A DNA stretch of 64,000 nt from Pseudomonas monteilii (GTDB lineage Bacteria > Pseudomonadota > Gammaproteobacteria > Pseudomonadales > Pseudomonadaceae), in NCBI GenBank assembly GCA_001534745.1, contig CP013997.1, forward strand, positions 2,914,001 through 2,978,000. The letters are read 5' to 3'. Made by a program: the position numbers and the translations under genes. Within the stretch, counting starts at the first letter, position 1; every line of letters starts with the position of its first letter. The notes below the pieces were generated by a model. That model did not search any database. It was not told the DNA's origin and worked only from the letters and a program-made list of their open reading frames with translations. Below are positions 51,763-58,841 of the stretch, piece after piece.

Positions 51763-53408
51763 GCGCCGCCACTCCGGGCGCCCTGCGTGAGCTGATGGTC
51801 CTGCTCAAGCCCTTCAGGCTGATCGTCGGCGTGTCCATCGTCCTGGGGATGCTCGGCGGCCTGAGCGTCACCGTCCTGCTGGCCACCATCAACACGGCGC
51901 TGCACGCCGACAGCGAACTGGGCCGTGGGCTCGCGCTGGGCTTCGTCGGCCTCTGCGTGCTGGCCCTGGTCAGCACCATCCTGTCGGACATCGGCACCAA
52001 CTACGTGGGCCAGCACATCATCGCCACGCTGCGCAAGACGCTGGGCGAGAAGGTGCTGGCGGCGCCCATCGAGCAGATCGAGCGCTTTCGCAGCCATCGG
52101 CTGATCCCGGTGCTGACCCACGACGTGGACACCATCAGCGACTTCGCCTTCGCCTTCGCGCCGCTGGCGATCTCGCTCACCGTCACCCTGGGCTGCCTGG
52201 GCTACCTGGCCCTGCTGTCGTGGCCGATGTTCCTGCTGATGCTGGTGGCCATCGCCGTCGGGGTCACGGCCCAGTACGTGGCGCAGTCGGTCGGCGTGCA
52301 GGGCTTCATGGCCGCGCGCGACGCCGAAGACGAACTGCAGCGCCAGTACAACGCGGTGGCCGGCGGCGCCAAGGAGCTGCGCATCCACCGTCCCCGTCGC
52401 CATCGGATGTTCACCCATGGCATCCAGGCGACCGCCGAGTTCATCTGCAAGACCCAGATCCGCGCGATCAACACCTTCGTCATCGCCAAGACCTTCGGCT
52501 CCATGCTGTTCTTCGTGGTCATCGGCATCGCGCTGTGGATGCACGGCACCGGACCTGGCCAGGACAAGGCGGTGATCAGCGGCTTCGTGCTGGTGCTGCT
52601 GTACATGAAAGGCCCGCTCGAACACCTGATCGGCACCCTGCCCATCGTCAGCCGTGCCGGCATCGCCTTCCAGCGCATTGCCGAGCTGTCGCGCCAGTTC
52701 TCCTCGCCCGAGCCGCACCTGCTGCTGACCGATGCCCCGGCGGCACGCGCCTCGATCGATACGCTGGAACTGAACGACGTCACCTACGCCTTCCCGCCGG
52801 TAGGTGATGCGCCGCCCTTCCGTCTGGGCCCGGTCAACCTGCGTATCGAGCAGGGCGAGATCGTCTTCATCGTCGGCGAGAACGGCTGCGGCAAGACCAC
52901 GCTGATCAAGCTGCTGCTGGGTCTGTACGCCCCCCAGCAAGGCCAGGTGGTGCTCGATGGCAAGGTGGTGGAGGCCGCCGACCGTGACCGCTACCGCCAG
53001 TTGTTCACCACCATCTTCGCTGACTACTACCTGTTCGACGAGGTCATCCAGGGCGATCAGGCCATCCCCGACGAGGCCCATCAGTACCTGGAGCGGCTGG
53101 AGATCGCGCACAAGGTCAGCATCCAGGACGGCAAGTTCACCACCACCGACCTGTCCACCGGCCAGCGCAAGCGCCTGGCACTGGTCAACGCCTGGCTGGA
53201 GCAGCGGCCCGTGCTGGTGTTCGACGAATGGGCGGCGGACCAGGACCCGACCTTCCGCCGCATCTTCTACACCGAGCTGCTGCCGGACCTCAAGCGGATG
53301 GGCAAGACCATCATCGTGATCTCCCATGACGACCGCTACTTCGACATCGCCGATCAATGCGTGCGCATGGAAGCTGGTCGCGTCGTCAGCGACTACGCCA
53401 CGGCCTGA
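51759..53408 (+). CDS. pvdE: Pyoverdine precursor ABC exporter PvdE
   Basis: Inner-membrane ABC exporter moving the acylated ferribactin precursor to the periplasm. 549 aa, the family length: six-helix transmembrane domain (about residues 1-320) and an ATPase with Walker A VGENGCGKTTLIKLLLG, signature LSTGQRKRLALV and Walker B VLVFDEWAADQDPTF, the form typical of cyclic-peptide/siderophore export transporters. Start at ATG 51759, overlapping the stop of a 25-codon upstream frame. The iron-starvation box at 51586 predicts induction under iron limitation. fpvA follows after 210 bp. Confidence 0.94.
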   Translation: MSAATPGALRELMVLLKPFRLIVGVSIVLGMLGGLSVTVLLATINTALHADSELGRGLALGFVGLCVLALVSTILSDIGTNYVGQHIIATLRKTLGEKVLAAPIEQIERFRSHRLIPVLTHDVDTISDFAFAFAPLAISLTVTLGCLGYLALLSWPMFLLMLVAIAVGVTAQYVAQSVGVQGFMAARDAEDELQRQYNAVAGGAKELRIHRPRRHRMFTHGIQATAEFICKTQIRAINTFVIAKTFGSMLFFVVIGIALWMHGTGPGQDKAVISGFVLVLLYMKGPLEHLIGTLPIVSRAGIAFQRIAELSRQFSSPEPHLLLTDAPAARASIDTLELNDVTYAFPPVGDAPPFRLGPVNLRIEQGEIVFIVGENGCGKTTLIKLLLGLYAPQQGQVVLDGKVVEAADRDRYRQLFTTIFADYYLFDEVIQGDQAIPDEAHQYLERLEIAHKVSIQDGKFTTTDLSTGQRKRLALVNAWLEQRPVLVFDEWAADQDPTFRRIFYTELLPDLKRMGKTIIVISHDDRYFDIADQCVRMEAGRVVSDYATA

Positions 53409-53413
53409 GGCAG

Positions 53414-53455
53414 GTGCGTCAAGGGCCCGACGAAACGTGTCGGCCTCTTGACGCA
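53414..53455. terminator. Hairpin after pvdE
   Basis: Inverted repeat GTGCGTCAAG / CTTGACGCAC (53414-53423, 53446-53455) with further internal pairing; no T-run. Probable pvdE terminator. Confidence 0.55.
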
Positions 53456-53521
53456 CGAGTGGCCTTATCTGCCTTGCAACAGCGGATCTGTACCTCAGCG
53501 ATCTTTTTTTGGCGCAGCGGC

Positions 53522-53545
53522 TAAAGATCGCGCTTCGCATTTCGT
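53522..53545 (+). promoter_or_regulatory. Iron-starvation-like box before fpvA (TAAAG variant)
   Basis: TAAAG (53522-53526), 16 nt, CGT (53543-53545), 75 nt upstream of the fpvA ATG. The last base of the -35 element differs from the usual TAAAT. Confidence 0.6.
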
Positions 53546-53619
53546 TGGTGAGAGGTCGAGACCTTCTCATCGGACCCCTAAAAAAATAACTGCCCGCTTC
53601 ATTCAGGAGCCTTGTCACC

Positions 53620-56046
53620 ATGCGCCACCCGACACTTCGCCCCACTCCGCTGACCCATGCCGTGCGCGCCTTGCTCACGCGCCGATCCGTACTGCCTGGC
53701 GCCCTGCTGGCACTGACGCTGCTGGGGAGCAGCGCCGTGCACGCCGATCAGGTGTCGGTCGACATCGCCGCGCAGCCCTTGGCCAGTGCCTTGCAGCAAC
53801 TGGGTCAGCAGACCGACATGCAGATCCTGTACAGCCCGGAGCTGGTCCAGGGGCTCAACGCCCGCGCCGTGTCCGGTTCGGTGTCGACCCAGGAAGCGCT
53901 GCAGCGCCTGCTGAGCGGCAGCGGCCTGTCGTACCGCGTGGAAGGCAACACCGTGCTGCTGATGGCGCCGCCGTCGGCCGACAGTGGCGCGCTGGAACTG
54001 GGCATGACCTCGATCTCCGGCATGGCACCGGGCTCGGTGACCGAAGGCAGTGGTTCGTACACCACCTACATGTCCAGCAGCTCGACGCGGCTGAACCTGA
54101 CCCAAAAGGAAACGCCGCAGTCGGTCACCGTGGTCACCCGCCAGCGCCTGGACGACCAGAAGCTGACCAACCTCACCGAAGTGCTCGAGGCCACTCCCGG
54201 CATCACCGTGCTGCGCACCGGCATCGGCGCCGAGAACGACACGTACTGGTCGCGGGGCTTCCAGATCAACAACTTCGAGATCGACGGGGTGCCGACCTCG
54301 CCGCGCCTGGACAACACCACCCAGAACACCGCCATGTACGACCGTGTCGAAGTCGTGCGCGGCGCCACCGGCCTGATCAGCGGCACCGGCACTCCGTCGG
54401 CCACCATCAACCTGATCCGCAAGCGCCCGACCGCCACCTTCCAGGGCAGCGTGACCGCCGAAGCCGGCAATTGGGACCGCTACGGCACCGGTTTCGACGT
54501 GTCGGGTCCGCTGACCGACAGCGGTAACGTGCGCGGTCGCCTGGTGGTGGACTACAAGACCCAGCATTCCTACGTCGACCGCCTCAAGCAGGAGACCCAG
54601 CTGGTCTACGGCATCACCGAGTTCGACCTGAGCGATGCGACCATGCTCACCGCCGGCTTCAGCTACATCAATGCCCAGGCCGACGACCCGCTGCGCACGG
54701 GCTTCCAGGTCCGCTTCGCCGATGGCAGCAAGAGCGATTTCGGCCGCTCGAAGAACAGCGCCCCGACCTGGTCGTACAACGACCGCAAGACCACCAACGT
54801 CTTCAGTTCCCTGGAGCATCAGTTCGGCGATGGCTGGAGCGGCAAGATCGAAGTCAGCCACAGCGTCATGGAGTTCGACGAGCTGATCAACTACATGAAC
54901 GGGGAAATCAACGCCGCCGACGGTTCGGGGGCCTATATGTACCCCAACCGCTGGTCGGGCAGCCCGCGCCAGAACAACCTCGATGCCTACGTCACCGGCC
55001 CCTTCAGCCTGTTCGGGCGCGAGCATGAGCTGATCGCCGGCGTGACCCTGTCGCGCTACACCGAGAACACGCCGAGCCATGGCGGCTGGTTCGGGCCGTG
55101 GACCGGGTACGACGGCACCATCGACAACATCTTCGCCTGGGACGGCCAAGGCCCGCGCCCTGACACGACGACGGTCGGCAAGACCTACATCGAGGAAAAC
55201 CAGTACGCCGCCTACCTCACCGGCCGCTTCCACCTCACCGACGACCTGTCCGTCATCCTCGGCAGCCGGGTCACCGACTGGAAGCGCACCAACGACTATC
55301 AGGACTGGGTCGACTCGTCCAACAGCAACAAGAGCGTGGAGGACCGTCATGGTGTCTTCCTGCCTTACGCCGGGGTGGTCTACGACCTGGACGACACCTG
55401 GTCGGTGTACGGCAGCTACACCAAGATCTTCAACCCCCAGCCCTATGGCGTGCGTGACGCCAACTACAAGCCGCTCGATCCCCAGGAAGGCACTGGCTAC
55501 GAGCTGGGCGTGAAAGGCAGCTTCAACGACGACAAGCTCAACGCCAGCCTGGCGCTGTTCCGCATCGAGCAGGACAACCTGGCGGTCTACGTGCGCTCGC
55601 CGGACATCTACCGCGCCGAGCAAGGCACCACCACCAAGGGCGTGGAGCTGGAGTTCAACGGCGAACTGGCCGAGGGCTGGCAGGCGTTCGCCGGTTACGC
55701 CTACAGCGTCAGCACCGACTCGGACGACAACCGCATCGTCACCAACACCCCGCGCCACAGCGCGAAGACCTTCACCACCTACCGCATACCCGGCTTCCTG
55801 GACGACAAGCTGACCGTCGGCGGCGGCGTGAACTGGCAGAGCAAGACCGGCCAGGACCTGCGCACCTACACCCAGGGCAGCTACGCCCTGACCAACCTGA
55901 TGGCCCGCTACGACATCACCGACAACCTCAGCGCCTCGGTGAACGTCAACAACGTGTTCGACCGCAAGTACTTCTCCTACGTCGACGCCTGGGGCGTGTA
56001 TGGCGCCCCGCGCAACCTCATGACCACCGTGAAGTACACGTTCTGA
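53620..56046 (+). CDS. fpvA: Ferripyoverdine TonB-dependent receptor FpvA
   Basis: Outer-membrane receptor and signal transducer for ferripyoverdine. 808 aa: signal peptide to residue 42 (SSAVHA-DQ), an STN signalling domain (about 43-115; DIAAQPLASALQQLGQQTDM), the plug (TPQSVTVVTRQRLDDQKLTN; VEVVRGATGLISGTGTPSAT) and a 22-strand barrel ending in FGAPRNL-type MTTVKYTF. AGGAG precedes the ATG. The STN domain implies cell-surface signalling to an anti-sigma factor (FpvR type), which is not in this window. Pyoverdine specificity is inferred from location beside pvdE and the NRPS. Confidence 0.93.
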   Translation: MRHPTLRPTPLTHAVRALLTRRSVLPGALLALTLLGSSAVHADQVSVDIAAQPLASALQQLGQQTDMQILYSPELVQGLNARAVSGSVSTQEALQRLLSGSGLSYRVEGNTVLLMAPPSADSGALELGMTSISGMAPGSVTEGSGSYTTYMSSSSTRLNLTQKETPQSVTVVTRQRLDDQKLTNLTEVLEATPGITVLRTGIGAENDTYWSRGFQINNFEIDGVPTSPRLDNTTQNTAMYDRVEVVRGATGLISGTGTPSATINLIRKRPTATFQGSVTAEAGNWDRYGTGFDVSGPLTDSGNVRGRLVVDYKTQHSYVDRLKQETQLVYGITEFDLSDATMLTAGFSYINAQADDPLRTGFQVRFADGSKSDFGRSKNSAPTWSYNDRKTTNVFSSLEHQFGDGWSGKIEVSHSVMEFDELINYMNGEINAADGSGAYMYPNRWSGSPRQNNLDAYVTGPFSLFGREHELIAGVTLSRYTENTPSHGGWFGPWTGYDGTIDNIFAWDGQGPRPDTTTVGKTYIEENQYAAYLTGRFHLTDDLSVILGSRVTDWKRTNDYQDWVDSSNSNKSVEDRHGVFLPYAGVVYDLDDTWSVYGSYTKIFNPQPYGVRDANYKPLDPQEGTGYELGVKGSFNDDKLNASLALFRIEQDNLAVYVRSPDIYRAEQGTTTKGVELEFNGELAEGWQAFAGYAYSVSTDSDDNRIVTNTPRHSAKTFTTYRIPGFLDDKLTVGGGVNWQSKTGQDLRTYTQGSYALTNLMARYDITDNLSASVNVNNVFDRKYFSYVDAWGVYGAPRNLMTTVKYTF

Positions 56047-56067
56047 CCTGACCGCACGTGCCATGAC

Positions 56068-56113
56068 ACGCCCGCGCCTGCGTCCTCGAACGAGGACGAG
56101 GTCGCGGGCGTTT
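56068..56113 (+). terminator. Hairpin terminator after fpvA
   Basis: ACGCCCGCG / CGCGGGCGT outer arms enclose GTCCTCG / CGAGGAC inner arms, followed by TTT. Shortly downstream of the fpvA stop. Confidence 0.7.
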
Positions 56114-56163
56114 GCGTTCAGGGGTCGGGCCAGATGAGGAATGCATTCGCCCGAACACCTCCT

Positions 56164-56405
56164 GTGTGGGAGCGGGCTTGCCCGCGATGGCATCGGCGGC
56201 CTCGCTGCATCGCCAACAGACAGAGCGCCGGACTATCCACCCTGCAGTGGCTGCACAGGCCCAATCGCTGGCAAGCCAGCTCCCACCCAGCCCGCATGAA
56301 ACCTGCCGGCATGCATCCGTTCGGACATCCCCCTGTGGGAGCGGGCTTGCCCGCGATGGCGGCGGCAGCCTCGCCGCATCGCCGACAGACAGAGCGCCGG
56401 CCTAC
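56164..56405. repeat. REP array and first 40-bp direct repeat
   Basis: Class A REPs at 56164-56190, 56262-56287 (inverse) and 56335-56360, separated by short spacers. The spacer CAGCCTCGCCGCATCGCCGA... at 56366-56405 recurs at 57181-57220 (38 of 40 identical) on the other side of the GAD-like gene; a more diverged copy is at about 56195-56234. Confidence 0.85.
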
Positions 56406-56544
56406 CTGACAATCAACAGGTACTCGATTATCACGTTGATGAATTAAAATCAGCTACCAAACAGGTATCGGGTACTGGGTACCGAGCGTGAGCGCACGTT
56501 CGCCACTATCAGGGTGCACAAGTAGTAGCCCAGGAGGGGGCTGC

Positions 56545-57153
56545 ATGGACAAGGTGTATGCCAGGTTCATAGAAAAGTTAGGCCAACCTATCAGCCATCA
56601 GCGGGTGCCCGAAGCGAGCATCAAACGGTATGAGGGCAAATTACCCAAGAACTTGCTGGAATACTGGGCTGAGCATGGCTGGTGTGGCTATGGGAAAGGC
56701 ATTTTTTGGCTAGTGGATCCGCACGCTTATGAAGCTGTGGTCAATGCCTGGCTCGAACCTACAAGCTTCCAGCGCACCGACACTTACCATGTGATCGGAC
56801 GGAGCGCATTTGGAGACCTTTATCTTTGGGGTGAAAAAACAGGGTTTTCGTTGAAGATCATTAGTGTTCTCTCTCAATGTGTTGTCGATGATTTCGTTCC
56901 CACACCAGAACAAATGGATCGTAAGCTGCAAGATTTTTTGCTTTCGCTGGATCGTGAGTCCAATGACTATGCGTCACTCTTCGATGCCGCGCAGAAGAAA
57001 TTGGGGACCTTGAAGCACGATGAAATGTATGGATTCGTTCCCGCCTTGATGCTGGGAGGATCCAGTGCGCTGGAACATCTCGAGAAAGTAAAAGCGGTCG
57101 AACATCTTGTCTTTCTCTCGCAGCTTGCAGCACTTCGGCCTATGGCATTTTGA
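56545..57153 (+). CDS. GAD-like/DUF1851 protein, T6SS immunity type (orphan)
   Basis: 202-aa cytosolic protein with the GAD-like N-terminus (residues about 5-100: FIEKLGQPISHQRVPEASIK, ILEYWAEHGWCGYGKGIFWL-like segment) and DUF1851 C-terminus (about 130-195: DAAQKKLGTLKHDEMYGFVP). This two-domain layout is that of immunity proteins paired with type VI secretion DNase effectors (Tdi1 type). A strong AGGAGG lies before ATG 56545. No effector, Rhs or VgrG gene is adjacent. Its composition is visibly less GC-rich than its neighbours, and it is bracketed by REPs and 40-bp direct repeats, suggesting acquisition. Confidence 0.75.
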   Translation: MDKVYARFIEKLGQPISHQRVPEASIKRYEGKLPKNLLEYWAEHGWCGYGKGIFWLVDPHAYEAVVNAWLEPTSFQRTDTYHVIGRSAFGDLYLWGEKTGFSLKIISVLSQCVVDDFVPTPEQMDRKLQDFLLSLDRESNDYASLFDAAQKKLGTLKHDEMYGFVPALMLGGSSALEHLEKVKAVEHLVFLSQLAALRPMAF

Positions 57154-57180
57154 TTGAGCGAAGGGGCTGACAAGCGTGGT

Positions 57181-57270
57181 CAGCCTCGCTGCATCGCCGA
57201 CAGACAGAGCGCCGGCCTATTCACCTTGCAGGGCTGCACAGGCCCAATCGCTGGCAAGCCCGCTCCTATA
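57181..57270. repeat. Second 40-bp direct repeat plus class A REP half
   Basis: 57181-57220 duplicates 56366-56405 and is followed by TCGCTGGCAAGCCCGCTCC (about 57248-57266), the inverse class A REP. Marks the right boundary of the segment carrying the GAD-like gene. Confidence 0.8.
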
Positions 57271-57319
57271 GAACAAAAAATAGCTTGTTGATTTCAAAGG
57301 AAATAATTTTAGAATTTTG

Positions 57320-57440
57320 TGGGCCCTGCGGGCCCAATCGCGGCACAGGGGCCGCTCCTACAGGTGACCGTGATAGCCTGCAACCCCGCGGTGGGGCTAC
57401 GGGTGTAGGAGCGGCCCCTGTGCCGCGATGGGCCGCAAAG
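57320..57440. repeat. Inverted pair of class B REPs
   Basis: GGGCCCAATCGCGGCACAGG at about 57330 and its inverse TAGGAGCGGCCCCTGTGCCG at about 57406 face each other across a 45-nt spacer, a different palindrome family from class A. A short AT-rich stretch (57270-57315) precedes it; no gene is supported between 57154 and 57596. Confidence 0.75.
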
Positions 57441-57597
57441 CGGCCCTAAAATCGATTAGCAATGAAGCTTCGAATTTTGCCAGCTATCGGCCATGTTCTC
57501 TGCGCGACAGCGCGGCACCAAGGCGGCGGGCGGACTCCTACCCAGCCCGCATGAAACCTGTCGGCATGCATCCGCTAAGACACCACCCTGTGGGAGA

Positions 57598-57607
57598 TTC
57601 TATGGTA
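57598..57607 (+). repeat. Left terminal inverted repeat of the IS110 element
   Basis: TTCTATGGTA; pairs with the complement of 58761-58770 with one mismatch. Confidence 0.75.
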
Positions 57608-57619
57608 ATTGCCAAGCGC

Positions 57620-58567
57620 TTAAGCGGCTTTGGGGCGATATTCCTCTCCGCTTCTGATCAGGGCAAAGACCACTCGAGCCAGCTTGCGGGCCAGCATGAC
57701 CAGGACTTGAGTCTTTTTAAAACCGCGGCTCTGCTTGTCTTCGTAAAACGTTTTCCAAGCAGCTGTCCTGCCTGCTGACATCGCCGCGTTGTGCAGCAAA
57801 CGACGGACCTCTGGATCGCCTCGTTTGGTCAACGTCGAGCGTTCTTTTTTCTTGCCCGACTGAGCCACTCGCAGGTCCATTCCTAAAAAGGCGATGAAGG
57901 CATCGGCACTCTTGAACTCGCCTCGCTGGTAGGTGGCGACCAAACGCGCAGCGGTAAGAAAACCAATACCTTCAACTTTCATACACTGCTTTACTAACGG
58001 CATCAGTCCTGCCTGGTCGAGCAGCTTCTTGATCATGTTTTCAATGAGGTCTTCAAGGCGCTTCATCGAGGTGAGCTGGGACTTCAAAAGGTTCTTGAGC
58101 AGCGGCTCACCCTCCCAGCTCAGTCTCAGCGCTGTACGCGTCTGGACGAGCATCGCGCGCCTGCGAAACAGGCTGACAAGGTCGCGATAGAGTGTCGAAG
58201 GGGGGATCCAGGGGGTAAGATTAGCGCCTTCGTTCTTGAGGTACCGGGCCAGTACCCTTGCATCGATCGGGTCGGTCTTGGCGCGTGAGCCAATACCTTT
58301 TCGGTAGTGACTCAGGGCATAACCATCCATCAAGTAAAGGGTATGTCCTGCTTCATGGACCATATCGGTAAACAGCAGGTGATAGACATTGGTGGCCTCG
58401 ATTGCAATCGAGACCTTGCCGTGCAATGCCTTGATCCATTGTTTAATAGCCGTCTTGTTGTTGGCAATAGTGCTCAACTGTCCGGAGCTGTCTTCGTAAA
58501 TGACGAGCTCAGCCTTAGCAACGTCGACGCCTATGATCGTGCTGTGTTCGGATGATGGCATTGCCAT
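57620..58567 (-). CDS. IS110-family transposase (DEDD recombinase)
   Basis: 315-aa recombinase. N-terminal RuvC-like DEDD domain with Asp15 in IIGVDVAKAE, Glu57 in VSIAIEATNVYH, and Asp99 and Asp102 in KTDPIDARVLARYL. C-terminal Transposase_20 domain with GIGFLTAARLVATYQRGEF, AFLGMDLRVAQSGKK (candidate catalytic Ser237) and KRGDPEVRRLLHNAAM. All key residues are present and the frame is intact, so it is probably active. Similar in length and residue spacing to IS621. ATG 58567 and 58561 are both possible starts. Confidence 0.93.
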   Translation of the reverse strand: MAMPSSEHSTIIGVDVAKAELVIYEDSSGQLSTIANNKTAIKQWIKALHGKVSIAIEATNVYHLLFTDMVHEAGHTLYLMDGYALSHYRKGIGSRAKTDPIDARVLARYLKNEGANLTPWIPPSTLYRDLVSLFRRRAMLVQTRTALRLSWEGEPLLKNLLKSQLTSMKRLEDLIENMIKKLLDQAGLMPLVKQCMKVEGIGFLTAARLVATYQRGEFKSADAFIAFLGMDLRVAQSGKKKERSTLTKRGDPEVRRLLHNAAMSAGRTAAWKTFYEDKQSRGFKKTQVLVMLARKLARVVFALIRSGEEYRPKAA

Positions 58568-58604
58568 GAGCGCGTCTCCGCAGGTAAGGTCTAAGGGCTT
58601 GAAG

Positions 58605-58760
58605 GGCCACCCAGAGGCGCAGGCTTGTACTTTCGTCGGTCAAAACCGGAAGCATTCCTTATCGGCGCTTGGGTGAAGGGAGGAGGGGCGAAATCTCCCA
58701 CGGTCTGTACTGCGCGAACAGTCAGAAGCGGATCTAGTCCCTCCTCCTCCCTTCAAGTCC
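58605..58760 (-). ncRNA. Candidate bridge RNA of the IS110 element
   Basis: Read on the minus strand, the 5' noncoding region folds by eye into two large hairpins with internal loops. Hairpin 1: 13-bp stem TGAAGGGAGGAGG (58755-58743) with CCTCCTCCCTTCA (58686-58674), inner stem CTGACTG/CAGTaCAG; its loop sides hold CCGCT (58731-58727) and GTGGGAG (58701-58695), which match the two halves of the REP target CAAGCCCGCTCCCAC on opposite strands and share the CT core. Hairpin 2: ACCCA/TGGGT plus GCGC/GCGC stem, inner CGGT/ACCG stem; loop sides hold GAATGCT (58657-58651) and TACAAG (58629-58624), the latter complementary to CTTGTA at the element's own left end. This is the target-loop/donor-loop layout of IS621 bridge RNA. 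Confidence 0.7.
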
Positions 58761-58770
58761 TACCATACAA
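58761..58770 (-). repeat. Right terminal inverted repeat of the IS110 element
   Basis: Minus-strand TTGTATGGTA, matching the left end at 9 of 10 positions. Confidence 0.75.
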
Positions 58771-58841
58771 GCGGGCTTGCCCGCGATGGCGGCGGCAGCC
58801 TCGCTGCACATTCACAGGCTTTGCGAGCCCTGCGCTGGCGC
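58771..58841. repeat. Interrupted class A REP, right part
   Basis: GCGGGCTTGCCCGCGATGG resumes directly at the IS right end and continues with the spacer GGCGGCAGCCTCGC seen after the intact REP at 56335. Its left part is at about 57586-57596. Confidence 0.88.

Larger units (their letters stand above)
57597..58770 (-). mobile_element. IS110-family insertion sequence inside a REP
   Basis: About 1.17 kb element containing one transposase gene. Ends carry inverted repeats TTCTATGGTA (57598-57607) and, on the minus strand, TTGTATGGTA (58770-58761), 9 of 10 identical. An AG dinucleotide flanks both ends on the plus strand (57595-57596 and 58770-58771; CT in transposase orientation). Removing the element restores GTGGGAGCGGGCTTG, identical to the intact REPs at 56335 and 15714. 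Nearly all noncoding sequence (about 200 nt) lies 5' of the transposase, as in the IS110 (IS621-like) group rather than IS1111. Confidence 0.9.

Noticed and set aside
58595..58601. GGGCTTG near the 3' end of the noncoding IS region as a target guide
   Set aside because: It lies outside the internal loop that carries the other target half, about 95 nt away; CCGCT in the same loop fits better.
58651..58657. A perfect left-donor guide match in loop 2
   Set aside because: GAATGCT differs from the element's GAAT-CT by an extra G, so only a partial match is claimed.
56164..58800. Repeated short palindromes as a possible CRISPR array
   Set aside because: Units alternate in orientation, spacers are irregular and partly identical, and the cores are REP palindromes; no cas genes.
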